A stretch of 64,000 nt of DNA. It comes from Acinetobacter haemolyticus CIP 64.3 = MTCC 9819. GTDB lineage: Bacteria > Pseudomonadota > Gammaproteobacteria > Pseudomonadales > Moraxellaceae. The notes beneath the pieces were generated by a model. It did no database searches and was not told the DNA's origin. It saw nothing but the letters and a program-made list of their open reading frames with translations. Position 1 is the stretch's first letter; the number at the start of each line of letters is the position of its first letter. Location of the stretch: positions 186,001 to 250,000 of the forward strand of contig NZ_KB849803.1 of the NCBI RefSeq assembly GCF_000369065.1. The letters are read 5' to 3'. Below are positions 1 through 9,184 of the stretch, one piece after another. Made by a program: the position numbers and the translations under genes.

Positions 1-269
1 GCTGCCACCATTAGCTTATCTGCGACGGGATCGAGAAAACGACCAAAAGCAGAAGTCTGGTTCAATGTTCGCGCCAAATAGCCATCAAACCAATCGGTCA
101 GTGCGGCAAGGACGAAGATTGCTGTCAATATGATATGACGTAGCATGCCACCATGATGTTCAGCGCCAATCGCTGGTGGCCAATATGCGATTACCAAAAA
201 AACAGGTATGAGAGCAATACGCGCCAAAGTTAATATATTTGGAATGTTCAGGATTCGCCCTGTACTCAT
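1..269 (-). CDS. pgsA: CDP-diacylglycerol--glycerol-3-phosphate 3-phosphatidyltransferase, N-terminal part
   Basis: This inner-membrane enzyme makes phosphatidylglycerol phosphate from CDP-diacylglycerol and glycerol-3-phosphate. About 89 codons are visible; the C-terminus lies beyond the left edge. The CDP-alcohol phosphotransferase signature DG-x2-AR-x8-G-x3-D-x3-D is complete (from DGYLAR through [10 protein letters not shown]), and a hydrophobic segment precedes it. I chose the ATG at 269 ([11 protein letters not shown]). An in-frame ATG at 281 adds four residues, and neither has a strong ribosome binding site. It lies downstream of uvrC on the same strand, the uvrC-pgsA neighbourhood known from enterobacteria, but with a thioesterase gene between them. 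Confidence 0.92.
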   Translation of the reverse strand, partial: MSTGRILNIPNILTLARIALIPVFLVIAYWPPAIGAEHHGGMLRHIILTAIFVLAALTDWFDGYLARTLNQTSAFGRFLDPVADKLMVA

Positions 270-374
270 AAACACCGCCATGTTGTTCGCATCAAATTTG
301 CATATTGCGCAAAGGATGTACCGAGATTGTTTCGATCTGTAAGCAACTTTATACGAAATACTGCCTAATGTCGA

Positions 375-1175
375 TTAGGCAAACACGGCAACCGTCTGCC
401 TTAAGATCGCAATCAGCCGATGATCACGATCCCAAACATAAGCATATTCGGTAGCGTAACCATGTTCAGCATATTCTGTTGTTACCTTGTATTTAAACCA
501 ATCCTGAATATTTTGAGCAATCGGATGGATATAAGTGATTTGCCAAGTCAATGAACTGGCTGGTGCAGGTGTCTTAAACATAGGTAACACCCCTGGCGGC
601 CACACATCCATCAATGCAAACAAATCTGCAAGCTGCATTTCCCGATCAGCATGTAGATTTGGTGCAAAACGACTCCAACCACCAAAATCAGGCGCTTCAC
701 TTCCTGCCATTGGATAATGACCTTCAGCCCAACACAATTCAAATTGCTGCATACATTCAGGCATTAAACCTTCGATATAAAACGTTTTATCTAAGGTTTC
801 AGGCAATGGATAATCTGGCTCATGTGGCAGATGATTGACATGAATGCGGGACTCACGTTGCGAACCAAAGCTCGCAACCAAAATGCTTTGCACTGCATCA
901 TCCTGCCACAAACGAACCTCCAAACTCGTTACAGACTTACCTTCACGGAGTATTTCAGCCGTGAGCTTTGCTGCACCATGTTGTACGGGACCAATGAAGG
1001 TCACATTACAGCTGAGAAGCTGCTTTGCAGGATCGTTGACCACCCCCATTGCTTTTTGGATCATTAGTCCTGCAATGAGTCCGCCAAATACGGTTCGACC
1101 TTGTAACCATCCTGATGGAATATCAATCGTTTCTTGTTGCTTAACTTGTTGATACAGTGGAAGCAATGACATCAT
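375..1175 (-). CDS. Acyl-CoA thioesterase, double-hotdog (TesB-like) family
   Basis: A 266-residue protein of the thioesterase family with two hotdog folds, expected to hydrolyse acyl-CoA thioesters in the cytoplasm. The N-terminal half carries the family pattern GRTVFGGLIAG in the first hotdog helix region. The C-terminal half has the second hotdog, ending with VWDRDHRLIAILRQT. The start is the ATG at 1175, because AAAGGA lies 4-5 bases upstream; an ATG at 1193 would lack such a site. It sits between uvrC and pgsA on the same strand. The substrate chain length cannot be inferred. Confidence 0.85.
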   Translation of the reverse strand: MMSLLPLYQQVKQQETIDIPSGWLQGRTVFGGLIAGLMIQKAMGVVNDPAKQLLSCNVTFIGPVQHGAAKLTAEILREGKSVTSLEVRLWQDDAVQSILVASFGSQRESRIHVNHLPHEPDYPLPETLDKTFYIEGLMPECMQQFELCWAEGHYPMAGSEAPDFGGWSRFAPNLHADREMQLADLFALMDVWPPGVLPMFKTPAPASSLTWQITYIHPIAQNIQDWFKYKVTTEYAEHGYATEYAYVWDRDHRLIAILRQTVAVFA

Positions 1176-1277
1176 TTTTCCTTTTATCTTCAATAGATTC
1201 TATCTTTGAATGTTTTTAGTCATTTGTGAATGGTCATTGATCAATCAATCATTGAAAGATTTGGTCAATTGGTCAAA

Positions 1278-3077
1278 TCACTCATGCAAAATTTTATAAA
1301 TGGTCCTTGCTATAACCTCACCCAAACCCGGGACTAAACTCAGCTCTTTTTCAGAGGCATTCAGCACACCTTGAATACCGCCAAAATGGGTTAACAAATC
1401 TCGACGGCGTTTTGGTCCCAATCCGGGAATGGCTTCTAAAACTGAACTACTACGACGTTTATCACGCTTTGCACGATGTCGGGTAATGGCAAAACGATGC
1501 GCCTCATCCCGCACTTGTTGGATTAAATGCAAAGCCTTATGGTCTTCAGCAAGTTGAATCTTGGTTCCATCGGTAAAATGCAAGGTTTCTAGCCCTGGTT
1601 TACGTCCCTCACCTTTAGACACACCAATCATAAAAGCATCCAACTCAAGCTCTTGCATGACCTCCATTGCCATATGTAGCTGCCCTTTGCCCCCATCAAT
1701 CAAGAGTAAATCAGGCAACATATTCTTCTTATACCGTCGAATCAGGGCTTGCCGCATCGCTGCATAGTCATCCCCGCCCGTAATATCCTGAATTGCAAAC
1801 TGTCGATAATCGCGTTTTCTTGCGCCACCCTGATCAAAGACCACACATGAAGCAATCGGTGCCTCCCCCATGGTATGGCTAATATCAAAACATTCAATAC
1901 GATCAATTGGGCGACCAACCACCTGCTCTAATTGATGAAAACGCTCATTTAATTCGAGATGATTACTGAGTTTCCCTTTTATGGCATGTTGCACATTCAT
2001 TTGTGCAAGCTCCTGCCATTCAGCCCGTGTTTCACGCACCTTATGTTTGATCTGGATTTTTTTATTAAAGGTCTGTTGCAAGGCTTCTTCTAATTGCTTT
2101 TTATCAGGAACCTCTAAATTTACGATCAGCTCAACCGGAATTTCATCCGCGACTTGAAAGTAAAAATTCGCGATAAAATCACTCAACATTTGCCCCAGAT
2201 CATCCCCGAGCATATCTGGAAAATAACTTTTTCCACCCAACATCTGACCATTACGCACATACATAATCTGAACACACGTAACACCCGCTTGGTGTGCAAT
2301 CGCTAAAATATCGGCTTCACCTTTAATTTTAAAAACAGCTTGCTGAGCTTGAACTTCACGTAATAAGGACAAACGATCTCGGTAAAAAACTGCTTTCTCA
2401 AACTCTAAGGCTTCAGCTGCTTGCTCCATTTTGCCAATCAGTTCCTGATTCAGCTCTTTGGTATCGCCTTGTAGAAAACGAATCGAGTTATTTACATCTT
2501 CCTTATAGTCTTCTGGGCTAATCAAACCAACACAGGGTGCAGTACAACGCTTGATTTGATATTGTAAACAAGGTCGCTTACGTTGGGAAAAATAGCTATT
2601 TTCACACTGACGGACATTAAACAATTTTTGTAGTGTTAATAAGGTATCGCGGGCACTATAAGCACTTGGATAGGGTCCAAAAAATTTACCGATTTGATGT
2701 TTGCCTTTTCCCCGTCCACTTGCAATCCGAGGATAAGGCTTATCTGCTGAAACAAAAATATATACATACGACTTATCATCCCGCAGCATGATGTTATACG
2801 GTGGGCGATGCAATTTAATCAGGTTCTGTTCAAGTAATAAGGCTTCGGTTTCGGAGCGAACCACTAAAGTTTCGATGTCATATATACGCGCAACCAATGC
2901 TTGAGTTTTTGGATGCTCAATGGTTTTGACAAAATAACTCGATACACGATTTTTAAGATTCTTCGCTTTACCGACGTAAAGCAACTCTCCATCTTTGCCC
3001 AGCATTTTATAAACGCCCGGCAATTGGGTCATATGAGCAAGTATTTTTTCAATGTGTTCACGTGCGTTTGGATTCAC
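1278..3077 (-). CDS. uvrC: Excinuclease ABC subunit C
   Basis: UvrC makes the two incisions flanking a DNA lesion in nucleotide excision repair. The 599-residue protein has the full layout: an N-terminal GIY-YIG-type nuclease near residues 19-50 (GVY...[12 protein letters not shown]), a four-cysteine cluster around residues 158-182, a UVR motif near 212-247 that binds UvrB, the RNase H-like C-terminal nuclease (FDISHTMGE, then DGGKGQL), and tandem helix-hairpin-helix motifs at the end ([22 protein letters not shown]). The start codon is GTG at 3077 with only a weak upstream purine stretch. Length and domain order are normal for the family. Confidence 0.97.
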   Translation of the reverse strand: MNPNAREHIEKILAHMTQLPGVYKMLGKDGELLYVGKAKNLKNRVSSYFVKTIEHPKTQALVARIYDIETLVVRSETEALLLEQNLIKLHRPPYNIMLRDDKSYVYIFVSADKPYPRIASGRGKGKHQIGKFFGPYPSAYSARDTLLTLQKLFNVRQCENSYFSQRKRPCLQYQIKRCTAPCVGLISPEDYKEDVNNSIRFLQGDTKELNQELIGKMEQAAEALEFEKAVFYRDRLSLLREVQAQQAVFKIKGEADILAIAHQAGVTCVQIMYVRNGQMLGGKSYFPDMLGDDLGQMLSDFIANFYFQVADEIPVELIVNLEVPDKKQLEEALQQTFNKKIQIKHKVRETRAEWQELAQMNVQHAIKGKLSNHLELNERFHQLEQVVGRPIDRIECFDISHTMGEAPIASCVVFDQGGARKRDYRQFAIQDITGGDDYAAMRQALIRRYKKNMLPDLLLIDGGKGQLHMAMEVMQELELDAFMIGVSKGEGRKPGLETLHFTDGTKIQLAEDHKALHLIQQVRDEAHRFAITRHRAKRDKRRSSSVLEAIPGLGPKRRRDLLTHFGGIQGVLNASEKELSLVPGLGEVIARTIYKILHE

Positions 3078-3162
3078 GGCAGACTTTCATGATCAGTAAT
3101 GCTTTTGATGATGTCGTTTGTATCGATGAATTTCAAGTCCCGATGAACTGTAACTTAAACAA

Positions 3163-3199
3163 TAAAAAAGCCCTGAAAACCGATAAGGTCTCAGGGCTA
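3163..3199 (-). terminator. Intrinsic terminator of lpxO
   Basis: An 8-base stem (AGCCCTGA at 3169-3176 with TCAGGGCT at 3191-3198). On the minus strand it is followed by a run of six T. It lies directly downstream of the lpxO stop codon. Confidence 0.8.
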
Positions 3200-3237
3200 A
3201 ATATGAAAAAATTAGCGATGAATGATTCGACTACGTC

Positions 3238-4164
3238 TTAAAACACATAGGGGCGAATAAAGATAAGGAAGAACAAGCCCAACATGATGAACCACTTCAA
3301 AAAGTAGTACAACTGACGATTGGACTTCTTCAAAGCTTTGGCTTTAATACGAATTTGGTAAACATAACCAAAAGCTTTATTTAAACCACCGGTTTGATCT
3401 CCAGCTTCATTTGGAGAACTTGCCGCAGTCATGACTTTTTTGCCAAACCAATGATTAAACTTTTCCATAAAACGTGTTTTGAGCGGACGTTCAACATCTG
3501 CGAAAAAGATAATACGGTTTTGGTCTGTGGTATTTTCAGCATAGTGAATATAAGTTTCATCAAATACTACGCTTTCACCATCTCGCCATGAGTAACGCTC
3601 ACCATCCACATCAATAAAACAACGATCATCATTCGGTGTAATTAAACCTAAATGATAACGCAACGAACCCGCATAAGGATCACGATGTCGTACCAAACGA
3701 CTATCAGGCGCAAGCTCAGTAAACATTGCAGCTTTGATGGTTGGCAAAGTCTTTAATAATGCAGTTGTTTTCGGGCAAAGTTCTGCTGCTGATGGATGCG
3801 CCGAGTCATACCATTTCAAGTAGAAACGTTTCCAACCTGTTTTAAAGAAGGAGTTAAAACCCAAGTCATCATAGGTACTGGACGCTTTAATACCGCCTTT
3901 GTCATACAATGCTTTTGCTTCATCACGAATCATTTCCCAGTTTTCATCAAGAACTTTTAAGTCCTTGAAATGCTGCGTGTCGATATACGGCTGATTCGGC
4001 ACTTTGGAAAACATGTACATTAAAAAATTGATTGGCGCGAGAATCGTAGAATGGTCAAAAAACTGACGATAAAACGAATGCTTTACTTTACCACGGCGCT
4101 GAATATACAACGCAGAAATGATAAAAATCGCTAATATGATCCACTTAATCATATAGTTACTCAC
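3238..4164 (-). CDS. lpxO: Aspartyl/asparaginyl beta-hydroxylase family, lipid A 2-hydroxylase LpxO
   Basis: A 308-residue Fe(II)/2-oxoglutarate dioxygenase of the aspartyl beta-hydroxylase family. LpxO hydroxylates the 2-position of a lipid A acyl chain at the cytoplasmic face of the inner membrane. The metal-binding triad is visible as H160-R-D162 and H207 (VRHRDPYAGS, then YIHYAEN). Hydrophobic helices at residues 5-20 and about 280-303 anchor both ends in the membrane, as in LpxO. It stands alone with its own terminator. The family is certain. The lipid A substrate is inferred from the membrane anchors and from LpxO of other Acinetobacter. Confidence 0.85.
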   Translation of the reverse strand: MSNYMIKWIILAIFIISALYIQRRGKVKHSFYRQFFDHSTILAPINFLMYMFSKVPNQPYIDTQHFKDLKVLDENWEMIRDEAKALYDKGGIKASSTYDDLGFNSFFKTGWKRFYLKWYDSAHPSAAELCPKTTALLKTLPTIKAAMFTELAPDSRLVRHRDPYAGSLRYHLGLITPNDDRCFIDVDGERYSWRDGESVVFDETYIHYAENTTDQNRIIFFADVERPLKTRFMEKFNHWFGKKVMTAASSPNEAGDQTGGLNKAFGYVYQIRIKAKALKKSNRQLYYFLKWFIMLGLFFLIFIRPYVF

Positions 4165-4268
4165 TTTTGGATATTAATTAAAATATCGCAATAGAATTTT
4201 AAACTTTAGAAGTGAGGTGATATTAGCAAATTCAAAAAAAAAAATCAGATCAAGTTAATATAACAACC

Positions 4269-4304
4269 ATGGATATCTCAAAACATTAATTTTAAGATAT
4301 CCAT
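4269..4304. other. Stem-loop downstream of the 4319-5338 lipoprotein gene
   Basis: A 10-base perfect inverted repeat (ATGGATATCT at 4269-4278, AGATATCCAT at 4295-4304) just beyond the stop of the minus-strand lipoprotein gene. No T run follows on either strand, so it is at best a weak terminator or an mRNA 3' end stabiliser. Confidence 0.4.
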
Positions 4305-4318
4305 ATACTGAATATGTT

Positions 4319-5338
4319 TTAGTTTTTATAAGGCTGCCAATCTAAAGACGATAAAGCGTAGAGAGCTTCAGCTGCTTTTTCATTATACACATAACAACCT
4401 GATTTTAATTGAGCAATTTTCAATTTTGCTTTACGGATTTGCTCTGGTTCATTCACATTTTTTAAATAAGTTTCCCAATGTCCAATTTCTTTCTTCGCAG
4501 TCCATTCAATGCTACTGGTATAATCAGCTCCATAAGTTTGACCTTGATATTCAACAGCCACACTATTATTAGCTGCAAAGCCTAAACTTGTATTGTAAAT
4601 GGTTGTCCAAGATACGCCTTGCCATCCCCCATTAGCTGCTCTATACGTAAAAACAAATGGGTTTTTTTCAATCAGATCAAATAAATACCATTCATTCTCT
4701 AGATTAAAATCCTCAAAACTCTGTTCAATCATCGTTTTTTGACTGAAAGCAAACGTATCTTGATTCGATTTTCTCGATACCAAACGATAGCACGCGCTTC
4801 CAGCAGGAAATACCTTATTCCCATGAACATTTAAGAATATCTCAGCATTTCCCAAAGCAAACTCATCAAAGCCCAAAGTTCGGTAATTAGGCAATACAGT
4901 ATCGAACATATTTTTGTTTGTGAGATCAACACGCTCAAGTTTCCAATCTTCTTTGACATCACCAATGACATTATATGTCCAATCGGTCATTGAATGAATA
5001 TTCATCACTTTAGTTGCGATATCAGTCGGTAAATAAAGCTTTTTCTCAGTTAATAAATATGAGTTTAATGGTTGATTTGATTCTGGGTCCTTAACTTGCT
5101 TATTAAAAATTTCGAATGCGCCAAAAGATAAAGAATCCCCTACTTCAATACTTATATCATCATCTTCATATATGGAAATTTCATGATCCATAAAATAATA
5201 ACGTGTACCATTGGAAGTGAGGTCCTGTGTCCCATCTCCACCTGATTTGTTATTACTTGAACTATCACCACCACCTCCTCCACACGCGCTTAGCATGAAT
5301 GGAAGCATTGCCAAAACAACAAATTTATTTTTTAACAT
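4319..5338 (-). CDS. Hypothetical lipoprotein
   Basis: A 339-residue predicted lipoprotein. Residues 1-19 form a lipoprotein signal peptide (MLKNKFVVLAMLPFMLSAC) with lipobox LSAC. The mature N-terminus is a flexible Gly/Ser/Asn tract (CGGGGGDSSSNN), typical of surface-tethered Acinetobacter lipoproteins. The rest is a mixed alpha/beta globular region with two further cysteines and many aromatic residues. I recognise no family. It has its own spacer on both sides and no obvious operon partner. Its AT-rich codon use is close to that of the surrounding spacers. Confidence 0.7.
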   Translation of the reverse strand: MLKNKFVVLAMLPFMLSACGGGGGDSSSNNKSGGDGTQDLTSNGTRYYFMDHEISIYEDDDISIEVGDSLSFGAFEIFNKQVKDPESNQPLNSYLLTEKKLYLPTDIATKVMNIHSMTDWTYNVIGDVKEDWKLERVDLTNKNMFDTVLPNYRTLGFDEFALGNAEIFLNVHGNKVFPAGSACYRLVSRKSNQDTFAFSQKTMIEQSFEDFNLENEWYLFDLIEKNPFVFTYRAANGGWQGVSWTTIYNTSLGFAANNSVAVEYQGQTYGADYTSSIEWTAKKEIGHWETYLKNVNEPEQIRKAKLKIAQLKSGCYVYNEKAAEALYALSSLDWQPYKN

Positions 5339-5797
5339 AAGACTACTTTCTTAAACATTTTTATAACACAAATACTACCTATAGATAAAAATATAGACAA
5401 TACCTTCTGTCCAACAACACATAAAAAATTCTTCTTTTTTTATTACGAGTTCAAAAATACTTAATCACTTAGATTACCTTTATCTTGATCCAAAAAACTC
5501 ACCGTTTTTAAAGTAAATAAGCCACATCACATCATGACTACAATACATAGCAAAAATATCGTATCTCTATATTTTTAATAATTTTTTCAAAAACATAAAA
5601 TTAAAATTTGGAATCTACAAATATAACTTATATTTCCACATAAAAATTTGATGACCACTGCGTCACGGCTTGATACAACTTTGTTATGCCCTTTTTAGAT
5701 ATAGTTATCGTAAGATTACCGAAGCGTTTTTGCGACCTAACAGGCGCATAAGCTTTATGACATCAACTTAGAATCCTCCACAACAAGGAGATCAGGC
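5339..5797. other. Intergenic region upstream of fadB
   Basis: About 460 bases, strongly AT-rich, between the divergent lipoprotein gene and fadB. It must hold promoters for both. A TTGTTA / TAGTTA pair with 15-base spacing near 5682-5708 is a weak candidate for the fadB promoter. The fadB ribosome binding site AAGGAG is clear at 5785-5790. I see no gene, RNA or repeat. Confidence 0.5.
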
Positions 5798-7951
5798 ATG
5801 ATCCACGCTGGCAATGCCATTACCGTCCAAATGCTTGCGGACGGAATTGCAGAATTCCGCTTTGACTTACAAGGTGAGTCGGTTAATAAATTTAACCGTG
5901 CGACCATTGAAGACTTCCAAGCAGCAATTGCTGCGGTTAAAGCCAATAACGATATTAAAGGCTTAGTTGTTACTTCTGGAAAATCAACATTTATCGTTGG
6001 TGCAGATATTACTGAATTTGGCGAAAACTTCGCTGCTGGTGAACAAGCGATTGTTGACTGGCTTATGCCTGTACATGAGATCTTCAATAGCTTTGAAGAT
6101 TTAGACATCCCTAAAGTTGCTGCTATCAATGGCATGGCGCTTGGTGGCGGTTTTGAAATGTGCTTAGTGTGTGACTACCGTGTCATGTCTGAGCAAGCAC
6201 AAGTCGGCTTACCAGAAATCAAACTCGGTATCTATCCTGGTTTTGGTGGTAGCGTTCGTTTAAGCCGTTTGATCGGTATCGACAATGCCGTTGAATGGAT
6301 GGCAATGGCGAATCCGAAGAAGCCAGCTGCTGCACTTAAAGATGGTGCGGTAGATGCGGTTGTTGCTGCTGATAAACTACAAGAAGCTGCTATTGATTTA
6401 GTTAAACAAGCCATTGCTGGTCGTTTAAACTGGAAAGCAAAGCGTCAAGAAAAATTAGATGCAATTAAATTGAACCCACTTGAACAAATGATGGCGTTCA
6501 ATACAGCGAAAGGTGCGGTTCTTGCGAAAGCAAATCCTGCACAATACCCTGCTCCTAAGTTATTGCTTGACTCATTACAAGCAGGTGCAAGCTCAACTCG
6601 TGATGACGCATTAAAAGCAGAAGCTCAAGGTTTCGCTAAAGCTGCGATCACACCACAAGCTGGCGCACTTATCGGTTTATTCATCAACGATCAAGTTGTG
6701 AAGAAAACTGCGAAAAAATATGAAAAAGGTGCTCATCCTGTAAACCAAGCAGCTGTATTAGGTGCTGGTATTATGGGTGGTGGTATTGCTTACCAAGCGG
6801 CAAGCAAAGGCACTCCAATCATCATGAAAGACATTGGTAACCCACAACTTGCATTAGGTATGAAAGAAGCGAATGGCTTGCTAACAAAGCAAGTTGAACG
6901 CAAGAAAATGAAACCTGCGCAAATGGGTGAAACCCTTGCTCGCATCCGTCCTACTTTAAGCTACGATGAGTTTAAAGAAGTGGATATCGTGATCGAAGCG
7001 GTAACTGAAAACCCTAAAGTTAAAGAAATCGTACTTGCAGATACAGAAAAGCATGTTCGTGAAAACACGATCATTGCATCTAACACATCTACAATCTCGA
7101 TTACACGCCTTGCGAAAGCATTACAACGTCCTGAAAACTTCGTTGGTATGCACTTCTTCAACCCAGTACACATGATGCCATTGGTTGAAGTTATTCGTGG
7201 TGAAAAGACTTCTGATGAAGCAATCGCAACCACAGTTGTTCTAGCTCAGAAAATGGGTAAAACACCAATCGTTGTAAACGACTGCCCTGGCTTCTTGGTT
7301 AACCGCGTATTGTTCCCTTACTTCGGCGCATTCGACCTTCTTGTTAAAGATGGCGCAGATTTCCAACAAGTGGACAATGTGATGGCAAAATTCGGCTGGC
7401 CTATGGGCCCTGCATACTTGATCGATGTTGTTGGTATCGATACAGGTGTACATGGCGCAGAAGTGATGGCTGAAGGTTTCCCTGACCGTATGAAGCCTGA
7501 CTACAAAGGTTCTATCGAAGCGATGTATGAAGCGAAACGTCTTGGCCAAAAGAATGACGTTGGTTTCTACAAATATGTGTTAGACAAGAAAGGTAAGAAA
7601 GCGAAAACTGTTGATCCAACAGCTTACGAAATCATTGCGCCTTTCGTGACTGGCGAAAAACGTGAATTTGATCCACAAGAAATCATTGACCGTATGATGC
7701 TTGCTTTCTGTAACGAAACAGTTCGTTGCTTAGAAGACAACATCGTTGCAACTGCTTCTGAAGCAGATATGGCGATGATCATGGGTGTAGGTTTCCCTCC
7801 ATTCCGTGGTGGCCCATGCCGTTACATCGACCAAACAGGTGTTGCTGAATACGTTGCGCTTTGCGACAAATATGCACACTTAGGTAAAGCTTATGAAGCG
7901 CCACAGATGTTGCGTGACATGGCTGCTAACAACACAAAATTCTACGGTTAA
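5798..7951 (+). CDS. fadB: Fatty acid oxidation complex subunit alpha
   Basis: FadB carries enoyl-CoA hydratase, 3-hydroxyacyl-CoA dehydrogenase and associated isomerase activities of aerobic beta-oxidation, in a complex with FadA. The 717-residue protein has an N-terminal crotonase domain (oxyanion-hole region [12 protein letters not shown], then [15 protein letters not shown]). The Rossmann NAD-binding domain follows near residue 315 ([12 protein letters not shown]), then the dehydrogenase motif [14 protein letters not shown] and the C-terminal helical domain (DCPGFLVNR). The start follows AAGGAG with 7-base spacing. fadA begins 12 bases after its stop, so the two form an operon. Confidence 0.98.
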   Translation: MIHAGNAITVQMLADGIAEFRFDLQGESVNKFNRATIEDFQAAIAAVKANNDIKGLVVTSGKSTFIVGADITEFGENFAAGEQAIVDWLMPVHEIFNSFEDLDIPKVAAINGMALGGGFEMCLVCDYRVMSEQAQVGLPEIKLGIYPGFGGSVRLSRLIGIDNAVEWMAMANPKKPAAALKDGAVDAVVAADKLQEAAIDLVKQAIAGRLNWKAKRQEKLDAIKLNPLEQMMAFNTAKGAVLAKANPAQYPAPKLLLDSLQAGASSTRDDALKAEAQGFAKAAITPQAGALIGLFINDQVVKKTAKKYEKGAHPVNQAAVLGAGIMGGGIAYQAASKGTPIIMKDIGNPQLALGMKEANGLLTKQVERKKMKPAQMGETLARIRPTLSYDEFKEVDIVIEAVTENPKVKEIVLADTEKHVRENTIIASNTSTISITRLAKALQRPENFVGMHFFNPVHMMPLVEVIRGEKTSDEAIATTVVLAQKMGKTPIVVNDCPGFLVNRVLFPYFGAFDLLVKDGADFQQVDNVMAKFGWPMGPAYLIDVVGIDTGVHGAEVMAEGFPDRMKPDYKGSIEAMYEAKRLGQKNDVGFYKYVLDKKGKKAKTVDPTAYEIIAPFVTGEKREFDPQEIIDRMMLAFCNETVRCLEDNIVATASEADMAMIMGVGFPPFRGGPCRYIDQTGVAEYVALCDKYAHLGKAYEAPQMLRDMAANNTKFYG

Positions 7952-7963
7952 GGAGCGACGTGA

Positions 7964-9136
<1,173 letters not shown>

Positions 9137-9158
9137 GAATTAAACACGTGAGAACAAG

Positions 9159-9184
9159 AAACCCCGCTTAATGCGGGGTTTTCT
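9159..9184. terminator. fadA terminator, left copy of a duplicated stem-loop
   Basis: Stem ACCCCGC (9161-9167), loop TTAAT, GCGGGGT (9173-9179), then a short T-rich tail. It terminates fadA and, on the other strand, the minus-strand gene that ends at 9185. The 19 bases at 9163-9181 recur exactly at 12184-12202, on the other side of that gene. Confidence 0.85.
9163..9181 (+). repeat. Direct repeat, left copy, flanking the HD-Hsp90-like ATPase gene
   Basis: The 19-base sequence CCCGCTTAATGCGGGGTTT, identical and in the same orientation as 12184-12202. With one mismatch the match extends to about 23 bases. It could be a recombination or insertion scar, because it brackets one AT-rich gene. Confidence 0.75.
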
